A DNA stretch of 64,000 nucleotides from Candidatus Brevundimonas colombiensis (GTDB taxonomy: Bacteria; Pseudomonadota; Alphaproteobacteria; Caulobacterales; Caulobacteraceae), in the NCBI GenBank assembly GCA_029202665.1, contig CP119326.1, forward strand, positions 1,736,001 to 1,800,000, in the 5' to 3' direction. Under the pieces are notes generated by a model. That model did not search any database, was not told the origin of the DNA, and worked only from the letters and a program-made list of their open reading frames with translations. Numbering within the stretch: the first letter of the stretch is position 1; every line of letters begins with the position of its first letter. The translations under genes and the position numbers were made by a program. This document shows positions 46,135 through 54,515 of the stretch, in pieces.

Positions 46135-46277
46135 CCCTCTCCCATTGGGAGAGGGCTTGAGCGCACGGCGGCGAAGCGTCGTTCTCGCGCGAAAGGGTGA
46201 GGGCCGGACGGTGCGAACTGGTCCGCCCGCCGACCCTCATCCGGCCCTGCGGGCCACCTTCTCCCATTGGGAGAAGG
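46135..46277. repeat. REP-like palindromic intergenic repeats
   Basis: Two perfect 9-base hairpins with ATT loops frame the region: CCCTCTCCC-ATT-GGGAGAGGG (46135-46155) and CCTTCTCCC-ATT-GGGAGAAGG (46257-46277). Between them lies ACCCTCATCCGGCCCTGCGGGCC, a sequence resembling a very common repeat in Alphaproteobacteria and Pseudomonads. The pair fills the purT-tkt intergenic gap of 171 bases and can fold on both strands. Confidence 0.8.
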
Positions 46278-46286
46278 GTCGTGTTC

Positions 46287-48278
46287 TTACAGCCGGGCCT
46301 TGACCGCCGCGACGACGGCTTCGGCGGTGATGCCGAATTTTTCGTAGAGGATTTCGGCCGGGGCCGAGGCGCCGAAGCTGGACATGCCGATGAAGGCGCC
46401 GTCCTCGCCGATGAAGCGTTCCCAACCCTGTTTGATGGCGGCCTCGACGGCGACGCGCACCGTGCCGCGACCGATGACGGCGGCCTGATAGGCGGCGTCC
46501 TGCTGTTCGAACAATTCGAAGCTGGGGACGGAGACGACGCGAGTGGGCGTGCCTTCGGCCTCCAGAACCTTGGCGGCGTCCAGCGCCAGGGCCAGTTCCG
46601 TGCCGGTGCCGAACAGGGTGACCTTGGCCTCGCCATCGGCGGCCTTGATCTCATAGGCCCCCTTGGCCGACAGGTTCTCGCCCGAGGGGACGGTGCGGAC
46701 AGCCGGGGTCTTCTGGCGCGACAGGGCCAGGGCCGAGGGGGCGGTCCTGGTCTGAAGCGCGACCTGCCAGCACTCCATCGCCTCGACCGTGTCGGCGGGG
46801 CGGAAGACCAACAGGTTCGGAATGGCGCGAAGCGCCGCCAGATGCTCGACCGGCTGGTGCGTCGGGCCGTCTTCGCCCAGACCGATGGAGTCGTGGGTCA
46901 GGACGTGAATGGCGCGCACCCCCATCAGGGCGCCCAGACGGATGGCCGGGCGGCTGTAGTCCGAAAACACCATGAAGGTGCCGCCATAGGGGATGACGCC
47001 GCCGTGCAAAGCCAGGCCGTTCATGGCGGCGGCCATGCCGAACTCGCGAATGCCCCAGTTGACGTAGCGGCCCTCATAGGTCGGGGCGTCCAGGATCGGC
47101 GTGCCCTTGACGAAGGTGTTGTTCGATCCGGTCAGGTCGGCCGAGCCGCCGACCAGTTCGGGGATGGCGGCGAACAGTTCATCCAGCGCGGCGCCCGACG
47201 ACTGGCGCGTGGCCTGTGCGGGCTGGGTCTCGATCAGTTCGGCGATCTTGGCGTTCAGGGCGTCGAAGGCGGCCTCGGGCAGGTCGCCCTTCATGGCGCG
47301 GGTGAAGTCGGCGGCCTGGGCCGAGGCGGCCAGGCGGGCCTCCCACTTCTTGCGGTCCTTGGAACCCCGACGGCCGACCTTGTGCCAGGCCGACAGGATG
47401 GTCTCGGGCATTTCAAACGGGGCGTGATCCCAGGCCAGACCCAGGCGGGTGGCGGCGATCTCGGCGGCGCCCAGGGCCGCGCCGTGGGTCTTGTGGCTGC
47501 CTTCCATGGTGGCGGCGCCCTTGCCGATCTTGGTCTTGCAGGCCAGCAGGACGGGCTTGTCCTGACGGATCGCCCACTGCATCGCCGACTTGATCGCCTT
47601 CATGTCGTGGCCGTCGACGGCCTTGACCGCCCAACCGGCGGCCTTGAAGCGGGCCTTCTGGTCCACGGCGTCCGACAGCGACACCTTGCCGTCGATGGTG
47701 ATTTCGTTGTCGTCCCACAGCACGGTCAGCTTGTTCAGCTTATAGCGGCCGGCGAGCGCGATGGCTTCCTGCGACACGCCCTCCATTAGGCAGCCGTCGC
47801 CGGCGATGACCCAGGTGCGGTGATCGACCAAGTCGTCGCCGTATTTGGCGGCCAGATGCCGCTCGGCCAGCGCGAAACCGACCGAGGTCGCCAGACCCTG
47901 ACCCAGCGGGCCGGTCGTGACCTCGACGCCCGGCATATGGCCGTATTCCGGGTGGCCTGCGGTTTTCGAACCCCACTGGCGGAAGTTGGACAGTTCCTGC
48001 TTGGTCGCGGCCTTGTAGCCCGTCAGGTGCAGCAGGGCGTAGATCAGCATCGAGCCGTGACCGGCCGACAGGATGAAGCGGTCGCGGTCTGCCCAGTCGG
48101 GGCGCGACGCATCGAACTTCAGGAACTTCGAAAACAGCACCGTGGCGACGTCGGCCATGCCCATCGGCATGCCGGGGTGGCCCGACTTGGCCTTCTCCAC
48201 GCCGTCCATGGCGAGGACGCGAATGGCGTTGGCCATCTGCTCGGGGGTGGCCTTCGGTGCGGATTTGGCGTCGGTCAT
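46287..48278 (-). CDS. tkt: Transketolase
   Basis: 663 residues. Thiamine-diphosphate motifs are seen: GHPGMPMGMAD, the GDGCLMEGVSQEA...NKLTVLWDDNEITIDG metal/cofactor block, and VLTHDSIGLGEDGPTHQPVEHLAALR in the pyrimidine domain. It transfers two-carbon units in the pentose phosphate and Calvin-type pathways. Length and order are normal. The ATG at 48276-48278 lies 96 bases from the divergent zauP start. Confidence 0.96.
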   Translation of the reverse strand: MTDAKSAPKATPEQMANAIRVLAMDGVEKAKSGHPGMPMGMADVATVLFSKFLKFDASRPDWADRDRFILSAGHGSMLIYALLHLTGYKAATKQELSNFRQWGSKTAGHPEYGHMPGVEVTTGPLGQGLATSVGFALAERHLAAKYGDDLVDHRTWVIAGDGCLMEGVSQEAIALAGRYKLNKLTVLWDDNEITIDGKVSLSDAVDQKARFKAAGWAVKAVDGHDMKAIKSAMQWAIRQDKPVLLACKTKIGKGAATMEGSHKTHGAALGAAEIAATRLGLAWDHAPFEMPETILSAWHKVGRRGSKDRKKWEARLAASAQAADFTRAMKGDLPEAAFDALNAKIAELIETQPAQATRQSSGAALDELFAAIPELVGGSADLTGSNNTFVKGTPILDAPTYEGRYVNWGIREFGMAAAMNGLALHGGVIPYGGTFMVFSDYSRPAIRLGALMGVRAIHVLTHDSIGLGEDGPTHQPVEHLAALRAIPNLLVFRPADTVEAMECWQVALQTRTAPSALALSRQKTPAVRTVPSGENLSAKGAYEIKAADGEAKVTLFGTGTELALALDAAKVLEAEGTPTRVVSVPSFELFEQQDAAYQAAVIGRGTVRVAVEAAIKQGWERFIGEDGAFIGMSSFGASAPAEILYEKFGITAEAVVAAVKARL

Positions 48279-48374
48279 GGCGGAGACCTTTCGGGCGATG
48301 CGGAATTTAAGAGGCGGCGCCGCTTTACCCCGGCGCGTGCTCGGGTTCTATACGCAATTTGCAAGGAGCGACCG

Positions 48375-48641
48375 ATGGCAGACGCCACCACGGCCGCACG
48401 GGCGCGCATCGATCGCGCCCTGGCCGATCTGGAACGCAAGATCCTGGAGCTGAAGGCGCGTCCGGCCTCGGCGCCCGCCGTGGCGGACGACGACCTGTTC
48501 GCGCCCCGGCCGTCGGATGCGCGCGTGGCCGAGCTGGAAGCCGCGGGACGCCAGGCGTCCGACGCCCTGGGCCGCGCCGCCGAGGCCGTGCGCGAGGTGC
48601 TGAACGAAGCCGAGCACGCAACGCAAGGCGAGGACCGCTGA
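48375..48641 (+). CDS. ZauP-like coiled-coil partner of ZapA
   Basis: 88 residues from the ATG at 48375, which follows AAGGAG. The protein is helical, with a coiled coil over residues 8-30 (ARARIDRALADLERKILELKA) and another near 50-80, separated by a short disordered link. It overlaps zapA by one base (TGATG). In Caulobacter crescentus, the coiled-coil protein ZauP encoded directly upstream of zapA works with ZapA to focus the Z-ring; position and shape match here. Identity with ZauP rests on context and general features only. Confidence 0.75.
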   Translation: MADATTAARARIDRALADLERKILELKARPASAPAVADDDLFAPRPSDARVAELEAAGRQASDALGRAAEAVREVLNEAEHATQGEDR

Positions 48642-48961
48642 TGGCCACGGTGACGGTGGATGTGAACGGCCGCCCCTATGCGGTCGGCTGCGCCGACGGT
48701 CAGGAGGAGCGGGTCCGCATCCTGGCCAAACAGTTCGACAACCAGGTCCGGGCCGTGGCCCAGGACGTGGGCCAGGTCGGCGACCTGCGCCTGTTCCTGA
48801 TGTCGGCCTTGATCCTGGCCGACGAACTGCATGAGGCGCGGCTGAGCAGCGGCAAGCCGGGTCACGCGCCGCCCGCCCAGCCCGCGCCGTCGCCCGATGG
48901 CGTGGCCGAAGCCCTGAACGCCGTCGCGGCGCGGATCGAGAAGATCGCGCAAAATATCTGA
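48641..48961 (+). CDS. zapA: Cell division protein ZapA
   Basis: 106 residues. The globular N-terminal part (VTVDVNGRPYAVGCADGQEERVRILAKQFDNQVRAVAQDVGQVGDLRLFLMSALILADELHEAR) matches ZapA, with a Pro-rich link and a C-terminal helix. ZapA binds and crosslinks FtsZ filaments at midcell. Translation is coupled to the upstream coiled-coil gene by a one-base overlap. In many proteobacteria it is followed by 6S RNA and fau, and a 6S candidate follows here. Confidence 0.92.
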   Translation: MATVTVDVNGRPYAVGCADGQEERVRILAKQFDNQVRAVAQDVGQVGDLRLFLMSALILADELHEARLSSGKPGHAPPAQPAPSPDGVAEALNAVAARIEKIAQNI

Positions 48962-49027
48962 GGCCCGGCCGCTGGCGCGTTCGGCCGCAAGGCCCTATCT
49001 TGCCCGACGGCGGGTCATGCTGCGGCC

Positions 49028-49190
49028 CACGTCGAAGACAACATATCCTTCTGACCTTAATTCACTCTACGGGATCTGTCCCTGTCCGGGCTCGAGGGCC
49101 TGGGCATATGGAGCCCACCTGGCTACCCAGGTCGAGAGGATTTAAACGTTCTTCACGGTTCGCGCGGCGCCGCCACCTTCTCTTTATTTT
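49028..49190 (+). ncRNA. ssrS: 6S RNA (candidate)
   Basis: The non-coding gap after zapA carries a long imperfect stem. GAAGACAAC and ATATCC (49034-49048) can pair with GGAT (49138-49141) and GTTCTTC (49148-49154). Between these arms is a GC-rich hairpin region (GGGATCTGTCCC..., ACCTGG...CCAGGT at 49118-49132). The fold and position between zapA and fau fit 6S RNA, which binds RNA polymerase holoenzyme and slows transcription in stationary phase. A GC palindrome and T-rich run at 49168-49190 may end it. Ends are estimated. Confidence 0.65.
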
Positions 49191-49254
49191 AGTGCGCTAA
49201 CGCGCGCGACGCGGTCGCGCATGGCCTGAGCGCGTGGTCGTGCGGCCCAGCGAA

Positions 49255-49285
49255 TATTGACAATTGTCTCATGCGAGACGAGATA
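49255..49285 (+). promoter_or_regulatory. Promoter/operator of the Xre-RES toxin pair
   Basis: TTGACA (49255-49260) overlaps the 10-base palindrome GACAATTGTC (49257-49266). This is followed by GTCTC-ATGC-GAGAC (49264-49277) and a further half site ATATTGTC (49281-49288). The dyads cover the -35 to -10 region, as expected for autoregulation by the antitoxin. The start codon of the antitoxin is at 49311. Confidence 0.5.
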
Positions 49286-49310
49286 TTGTCTGTGTTGAGC
49301 GAGGTCGATC

Positions 49311-49733
49311 ATGTCTGACTATTCCGCCGTCGCCTATGCGCTGGGGGTCGAGGACGCCGCCAGCATTTCGCCGATGGATCTAGCGCGTTCGGTCAGCGCG
49401 GGCCTGCCGACGCGGGCCCTGACCCTGGTCGCCGACGCCGTCAGCCCTGACGACAACGGTTTCCGTCACCGGGTCGTGCCGCGTGCGACGGCGGCGCGCA
49501 ACAAGTCGGGCCTGCTGTCGCCCGCCGCCAGCGAGCGGGTCGCCCGCGTGGCCCGGGTCTGGGCCGAGGCTGTGTCGGTCTGGGGCGGCGACGTCGCGGC
49601 GCGCGGCTTCCTGTTCCGGCCCCACGCCATGCTGGAGAACCAGGCGCCGATGACGGTGGCGATCGGCAGTGAACTGGGCGCCGAACTGGTCTGCGACATC
49701 CTGGGCCGACTGCGCTACGGCTCGGCGGCTTGA
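49311..49733 (+). CDS. Xre/MbcA/ParS-type antitoxin
   Basis: 140 residues. An N-terminal Xre-like half (residues 1-60) is followed by the MbcA/ParS/Xre toxin-binding domain (LSPAASERVARVARVWAEAVSVWGGDVAARGFLFRPHAMLENQAPMTVAIGSELGAELVCDILGRLRYG). This domain pairs with RES toxins and blocks their active site. The gene overlaps the toxin by 4 bases (TTGA), so the two are made together. The DNA-binding half probably represses the upstream operator. Confidence 0.88.
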   Translation: MSDYSAVAYALGVEDAASISPMDLARSVSAGLPTRALTLVADAVSPDDNGFRHRVVPRATAARNKSGLLSPAASERVARVARVWAEAVSVWGGDVAARGFLFRPHAMLENQAPMTVAIGSELGAELVCDILGRLRYGSAA

Positions 49734-50209
49734 AGCCCCAGCGGCTGGACCAGGGGCTGACCGCCTATCGGATCGGCGATCCCGCGGGGGCCTATCCGAT
49801 TTTCGACGCCACCGGCTCGACCATCAATCCGGGGCGCTGGAACGACCCGGTCCATCCGCTGATCTATGCAGCGCAGCACTATTCCACCACCCTGCTGGAG
49901 AAGCTGGTGCATGGCTCGGGCGCCCTGCCGCCGAACCAGCACTATGTCGAGATCACCATACCGGCGGGCGCCAGCTATGAGGTGTTCCAGCCCGCCGCCC
50001 ATTCGGGCTGGGACCTGGCCAATGGCGCCGTCAGCCGGGCGTTCGGCTGTCAGTGGCAGAGGGCGGGACGGTCGCTGATCCTGATCGTGCCGTCGGTGGT
50101 GGCGCGGCTGGACAGCAACATCCTGATCAATCCGTCCCATGCCGAGTTTGGTCGGGTCACGACCGGTCTGAACACCCCCGTCTATTGGGATGCGAGACTG
50201 TTCCCATGA
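49730..50209 (+). CDS. RES-domain toxin
   Basis: 159 residues, starting with TTG inside the antitoxin stop. RES-family residues are present: R36 in the GRWN motif, Y46, E57 in LLEKLVHGSG, and S136 in NPSH. These toxins degrade NAD+ and slow growth until relieved by the antitoxin. All key residues are intact, so it should be active. The 3' end overlaps fau by 4 bases (ATGA), which couples the essential-type folate gene behind it to toxin translation. Confidence 0.88.
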   Translation: MKPQRLDQGLTAYRIGDPAGAYPIFDATGSTINPGRWNDPVHPLIYAAQHYSTTLLEKLVHGSGALPPNQHYVEITIPAGASYEVFQPAAHSGWDLANGAVSRAFGCQWQRAGRSLILIVPSVVARLDSNILINPSHAEFGRVTTGLNTPVYWDARLFP

Positions 50210-50751
50210 TCCAGAAATCAGAACAGCGCGCCGCCATGCGGGCGATCCGCAAACATCTGGCGGGACTGGAACCTGAGGCTGCGGGGCGGGCGGCTGGCCA
50301 TGTCGATCAACTGCCCGCCGGTGAAACCGTGGCCCTGTACCGGGCCATGGGGTCGGAACTGGACACCGACGCACTGGCCGTGGCGCTGCAGGCGGCGGGG
50401 CGGCGGCTGTGCCTGCCGGTGGTGTTGCACCGGGACGCGCCCATGATCTTTCGCGCCTGGTCGCCCGGCGAACCACTGGAGATGGACGTCGCCGGATGCC
50501 CCGCGCCCCTACCCCTTGCGGAGGGGGTCGATCCCGATCTGATCCTGACGCCGCTGTTGGCCTTCGATCGATTCGGCGGGCGGCTGGGGCAGGGCGGGGG
50601 CTATTACGACCGCACCTTCGCCCAGCGTCCGCAGACGGTCCGCGTCGGTTTCGCCTATGCCGGACAGGCGGTGGAACGGCTGGCGCTGGAGCAACACGAC
50701 ATCCGCCTGCATGGCGTTCTGACCCAGAACGGCTATACGGCTTTCGAATGA
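50206..50751 (+). CDS. fau: 5-formyltetrahydrofolate cyclo-ligase
   Basis: 181 residues. The ATP-binding region GQGGGYYDRTF and the preceding LAFDRFGGRLGQGGG are typical; the N-terminal KQ-type helix is also present (EQRAAMRAIRKHLAG). It converts 5-formyl-THF to 5,10-methenyl-THF, clearing a storage and inhibitory form of folate. The usual neighbour order zapA-6S-fau is conserved except for the inserted toxin pair. It starts in the toxin stop and overlaps the next gene by 4 bases. Confidence 0.9.
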   Translation: MIQKSEQRAAMRAIRKHLAGLEPEAAGRAAGHVDQLPAGETVALYRAMGSELDTDALAVALQAAGRRLCLPVVLHRDAPMIFRAWSPGEPLEMDVAGCPAPLPLAEGVDPDLILTPLLAFDRFGGRLGQGGGYYDRTFAQRPQTVRVGFAYAGQAVERLALEQHDIRLHGVLTQNGYTAFE

Positions 50752-51569
50752 GACTGGCATTTTTCGGCGACGTCATCGGCAAGTCCGGCCGTGACGGCAT
50801 CAGCGACTATCTTCCGGGCCTGAAGCGCGACCTGAAGCTCGACTTCGTGGTGGTGAACGCCGAGAACGCGGCGGGCGGGTTCGGCATCACCGAGAACACG
50901 GCGCGCGAGCTGTTCATGGCGGGCGCCGACTGTCTGACGCTGGGCAACCACAGCTGGGACCAGCGCGAGGCCCTGACCTATATCGTGCGCGAGCCGCGCC
51001 TGATCCGTCCGGCCAACTATCCGCGTCTGATGGATGCGCCGGGCGCGGGCGCCAACCTGTTCGAGACCCATTCGGGCCGCACCGTCCTGGTCATGAACGT
51101 GCTGGGCCGGGTGCATATGGACCCGATGGACGATCCATTCGGCGCGGTGGAGCGTGAACTGGCCGCCGCCCCCCTGGGCGCCGTCGCCGATGCGGTGATC
51201 GTGGACATGCACTGCGAGGCCACGTCCGAGAAGATGGCCATGGGCCATTTCTGCGATGGGCGCGCGTCGCTGGTCGTGGGCACCCACACCCACGTCCCGA
51301 CCGCCGACTGCCAGATCCTGCCCGGCGGCACGGCCTATCAGACCGACGCGGGCGGCTGCTGCGACTATGACAGCGTCATCGGCAACGAGAAGGAAGAGCC
51401 GCTGCGCCGCTTCACCACCCGCATCTCGGGCGGCCGCTACACGCCCGCCTCCGGCCCCGCCACCATCTGCGGCGTCTTCGTCGAGACCGACGACCGCACC
51501 GGCCTGGCCACGCGCGTCGAGCCGATCCGCGTCGGCGGGCGACTGTCTCAGGCGATCCCGGTCGTCTGA
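50748..51569 (+). CDS. YmdB-type metallophosphoesterase (TIGR00282 family)
   Basis: 273 residues. The metal motifs are visible: FFGDVIGKSGR, NAENAAGGFGIT, LTLGNHSWDQREA, VDMHCEATSEKMAMGHFCDG and VVGTHTHVPTAD. The family hydrolyses cyclic nucleotides (2',3' or 3',5' cAMP) in the cytoplasm and, in Bacillus subtilis YmdB, influences biofilm and motility choice. It starts inside the fau stop, so the four genes from 49311 form a single coupled operon. The biological role in this group has not been established to my knowledge. Confidence 0.92.
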   Translation: MRLAFFGDVIGKSGRDGISDYLPGLKRDLKLDFVVVNAENAAGGFGITENTARELFMAGADCLTLGNHSWDQREALTYIVREPRLIRPANYPRLMDAPGAGANLFETHSGRTVLVMNVLGRVHMDPMDDPFGAVERELAAAPLGAVADAVIVDMHCEATSEKMAMGHFCDGRASLVVGTHTHVPTADCQILPGGTAYQTDAGGCCDYDSVIGNEKEEPLRRFTTRISGGRYTPASGPATICGVFVETDDRTGLATRVEPIRVGGRLSQAIPVV

Positions 51570-51588
51570 CGACGGTTCGGGCGCCGGA

Positions 51589-52680
51589 TCAGGCCGGAAC
51601 CCGCGCGGTCGTCCGCTTCGACAGCAGTTTCAGCCGAAGGGCGTCCAACTCGCGCGAACGTCGGTCGGGGGCATGGGTGCTGAGCACATGGCGTTGGGCG
51701 TCGACGGCCATCGTGGTGCGGCGGACCGGGTCCGCAATCAGGGTCTCCATCGCGTCGATCAGGCTGGCGGGCGTCACCTCATCAACATACAGCGCGTGGG
51801 GACCGCTGGCCTCGCGCAGGCCGCCGCGTCCGGAAGAGATCAGGGCGGCGCCCGCCGCATGGGCTTCCAACGCTGTCAGGCCCAGAGGTTCGGCCCAGAC
51901 GGACGGGGTCACAGCAATGGCGACCGTCTTCATGATCTCGCGCACCTGGCCCAGAGGGGCCGAGTGCAGGATGGTCACCCTATCCCCGTATCGCAGAAGC
52001 GGCGCGACATGGGGGGCTGCCCATTCGCAATGGTCGTCCCAGTCGTTCAGCATCAGAACTGCGCGCCAGTGCGGATGCCTGTCCAGCACGGCGGGCAGGG
52101 CGGCGCACAGGATGTCCAACCCCTTTTCCGGCATGGCGCGGCCAGCGAAGGCGATGACCTGTTCGCGATCAAGGGGCGACGCCAGCCACGGCCCTGCCTG
52201 AATAGGATTGGGAATGCCGAAACTCTTGTCCGCCAGTCGGGGATGCTGGGCGACGAAACGGTCGCGTTCTGATTGGCTGACGAACACCAGCCCATCCTGT
52301 ATCCCGTAACGCACCTGGTATCGCCAGCGATCCAGCAGGGTCTTGGGGGACTTGAGCGCGTGATGGCGGTACAGCAGATGGGTCGCGTGCGGAAAACGGC
52401 GGGCCAGACGGGTGGCATCCACGACCTTCTGGTGCACTTCTATCAGGTCAGGGGCATAGTCGCTGATGCAACGGGTCAGGGCCTCGATACGGACGTTCCG
52501 GCCTTCCGTCACGGTCTGGACATCGAAGTCGCCATGGTCGTCGGCGCCCTCGGGGCAGAATATGCGGATCGACGACCGATAACGGCTGACCTCCGCCAGG
52601 GTCCGCACCACTGTCTCCATCGAGTTCGGGCGCGACTGCGAAAAGCGGCTACCGGGTGCGAGAACGATCGCGATCTTCAC
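51589..52680 (-). CDS. GT4-type glycosyltransferase
   Basis: 363 residues from a GTG at 52678-52680. Rossmann-like GT-B features include the N-terminal VLAPGSRFSQSRPNSMETVVR and C-terminal FAGRAMPEKGLDILCAAL, then VTPSVWAEPLGLTALEAHAAGAALISSGRGGLREA, the EX7E motif region of GT4 enzymes. It transfers a sugar from a nucleotide donor, probably for envelope or extracellular polysaccharide. It is a lone gene with no other sugar genes nearby. The start may overlap a doubtful upstream frame in GTGA. Confidence 0.88.
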   Translation of the reverse strand: MKIAIVLAPGSRFSQSRPNSMETVVRTLAEVSRYRSSIRIFCPEGADDHGDFDVQTVTEGRNVRIEALTRCISDYAPDLIEVHQKVVDATRLARRFPHATHLLYRHHALKSPKTLLDRWRYQVRYGIQDGLVFVSQSERDRFVAQHPRLADKSFGIPNPIQAGPWLASPLDREQVIAFAGRAMPEKGLDILCAALPAVLDRHPHWRAVLMLNDWDDHCEWAAPHVAPLLRYGDRVTILHSAPLGQVREIMKTVAIAVTPSVWAEPLGLTALEAHAAGAALISSGRGGLREASGPHALYVDEVTPASLIDAMETLIADPVRRTTMAVDAQRHVLSTHAPDRRSRELDALRLKLLSKRTTARVPA

Positions 52681-53097
52681 GAGAGGAGGCCTGAGAGAGA
52701 TTGAGTTTTGATATCGTACATCGTCGGTCGGAAAGCGCCCCCGCTGGTTGTCGCTGGGCGCCTCAAAGGTGGTGGCGGTTCAGTTCCGTCCTTCATCGCG
52801 CGCCGGTGCGCTTCATCGCTTCGTCGTGCGGATTGGGGCGCGATGCGCCGAACGCCGTCGATGACCTGTCCATCACGCCAGGACGAATTCGGATCACATC
52901 GAGCAGGTTCACCACCAGGCGTATGCTGTGCTGAAATCCCGATCGGTTCACTTGGCCTGACCGCAGATACCGATGCCGCGGTTGGTGTAGGGAAAATGCC
53001 GGGGGTCATGCGGGTCAAGGTTCGTTTGACGACCACCCTATCGGCTCATCGCAACAGTAATTTGAACGACCCGCGGCAGTCGGGCCGAGTTGGGGCT
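52681..53097. other. Intergenic region, about 420 bases
   Basis: No gene is supported with confidence. A 119-codon minus frame (52677-53036) ends with a GTGA overlap of the glycosyltransferase start, which is suggestive. Its sequence looks like low-complexity translation of noncoding DNA and resembles no family. No terminator or clear promoter was found. Confidence 0.4.
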
Positions 53098-54489
53098 TTA
53101 GGCGGCCTTGCGGCGCGCCCGCAGGCGCAACCGCATCGGCTCGCGGCTGCGAAGGGTGATCTGGTGGACCGGACGAGGCTCCGCCATGGTCAGGGGCTCC
53201 ACCTCGGCCACGCGCAGGATGGCGGCCAGGGCGATCATGGCCTCCTGAATGGCGAAGGCCGCGCCGATGCAGACCCGGGGACCGGCGCTGAAGGGGATGT
53301 AGGCGTATCGGTCCACGGCCTTGCGGGTCTCGGGCAGGAAGCGTTCGGGCCGGAAGGCGTCGGGATCGTCCCACAGCAGCCGGTGGCGTTGCAGAATCCA
53401 CGGCGAGATGATGACCGTGGCGCCCGCCCTGATCGCCTGCCCGCCGATCTCGTCATCGGCCAGGGCCGTGCGGGCCATGGTGGGGGCGGGCGGAAACAGG
53501 CGCATGGTCTCCTCCAGCACGGCGCGGGTCCAGGGCAGGGCCTCGGCCCATTTGGGATCGCCGACGTCGAAACCCTCCGCCTCCGCCTGCAACCGGGCCA
53601 GATACTCAGGCTGGCGCGACAGCAGGTGCAGGGTCCAGCCCAGGGCGCGGGCCGTGGTCTCGTGGCCCGCCAGGATGAAGGTCAGGATGTTGGCGGCGAC
53701 CTCTTCGTCCGACAGGCCGGGGCCGCCGGTCTCGTCCCTGGCCAGCAGCAGGGCGCTGAGCAGATCGGCGGGCGGGGCGTCGCCGGCCTGGATATGGGCG
53801 CGTCGCGCCTCGACCAGTCGCGTCACGCGCTGTTCGAAGAAGCGGGCCGAGCGGAAGCTGGCCAGCCGGCCCAGACGCGGCGCCCAGTCCGGCGCGCCCA
53901 GCACGTCCAGCGGATCGATGCGGGCGCCATTGGCCAGAAACTGGTTCAGGGCCCGCTCGAAGCCGCGCGCCTCGCCGCCCAGCTCGTCCGAGAACATGGT
54001 CGCCGACAGGATGTCGAAGGTCAGGCCCGACATCTCGGAATCCACATCCAGCACCCGCCCGCGCGCCGAAAGCGCCCAGGCGGCGACGCGGGCGTGACAG
54101 ACCTCGGCCATGCGGGCGTTCAGGGTGGCCATCTTCGCCGGGGTGAACAGCGGCGCCAGGATGCGCCGGGCGCGGCGCCATGTGTCGCCCTCGGTCAGCA
54201 ACAGGCCGTCAGCCAGCATCGGCCCCAACACTCGACGCTGCAACTCGCCCTTCTCATAGTTGGCGGCGTTCTCGGTCAGGACGTGACGCACGCCCTGCGG
54301 GTGGCTGACCACCAGGACCTCGCCAAAGGCCGACCGGCCGTAAATCTGCGGCTCGGTGAAATGCCGCTCCGACCACATGCGGATGGGATCGCGCCAGCTG
54401 ACCCACAGGAAGGGCAGCAGCGACAACGGCTTGCCCGTGCGTCGCGGCGGGATCGCGGGACGAAAAACATCGGCGGTTATGGCGTCCAT
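53098..54489 (-). CDS. Cytochrome P450
   Basis: 463 residues from the ATG at 54487-54489, preceded by GAAGGAG. The oxygen-binding I-helix AGHETTARALG, the ExxR (EETMRLFPPAP) and the haem-binding loop FSAGPRVCIGAAFA with the axial Cys are all intact. It hydroxylates or oxidises an unknown lipid or xenobiotic in the cytoplasm, with electrons from a ferredoxin system elsewhere. The N-terminus has no membrane anchor. A ParE-like toxin gene lies 26 bases upstream on the same strand. Confidence 0.93.
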   Translation of the reverse strand: MDAITADVFRPAIPPRRTGKPLSLLPFLWVSWRDPIRMWSERHFTEPQIYGRSAFGEVLVVSHPQGVRHVLTENAANYEKGELQRRVLGPMLADGLLLTEGDTWRRARRILAPLFTPAKMATLNARMAEVCHARVAAWALSARGRVLDVDSEMSGLTFDILSATMFSDELGGEARGFERALNQFLANGARIDPLDVLGAPDWAPRLGRLASFRSARFFEQRVTRLVEARRAHIQAGDAPPADLLSALLLARDETGGPGLSDEEVAANILTFILAGHETTARALGWTLHLLSRQPEYLARLQAEAEGFDVGDPKWAEALPWTRAVLEETMRLFPPAPTMARTALADDEIGGQAIRAGATVIISPWILQRHRLLWDDPDAFRPERFLPETRKAVDRYAYIPFSAGPRVCIGAAFAIQEAMIALAAILRVAEVEPLTMAEPRPVHQITLRSREPMRLRLRARRKAA

Positions 54490-54515
54490 CGCACGCTCCT
54501 TCACTGATCGACGGC

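Noticed and set aside
46116..46166. Longer purT start (PLPMGEG residues)
   Set aside because: The extra residues are a translation of the intergenic palindrome and are absent from known PurT proteins.
52677..53036. 119-codon minus frame before the glycosyltransferase
   Set aside because: The GTGA overlap is tempting, but the translation looks like noncoding DNA with no recognisable domain.
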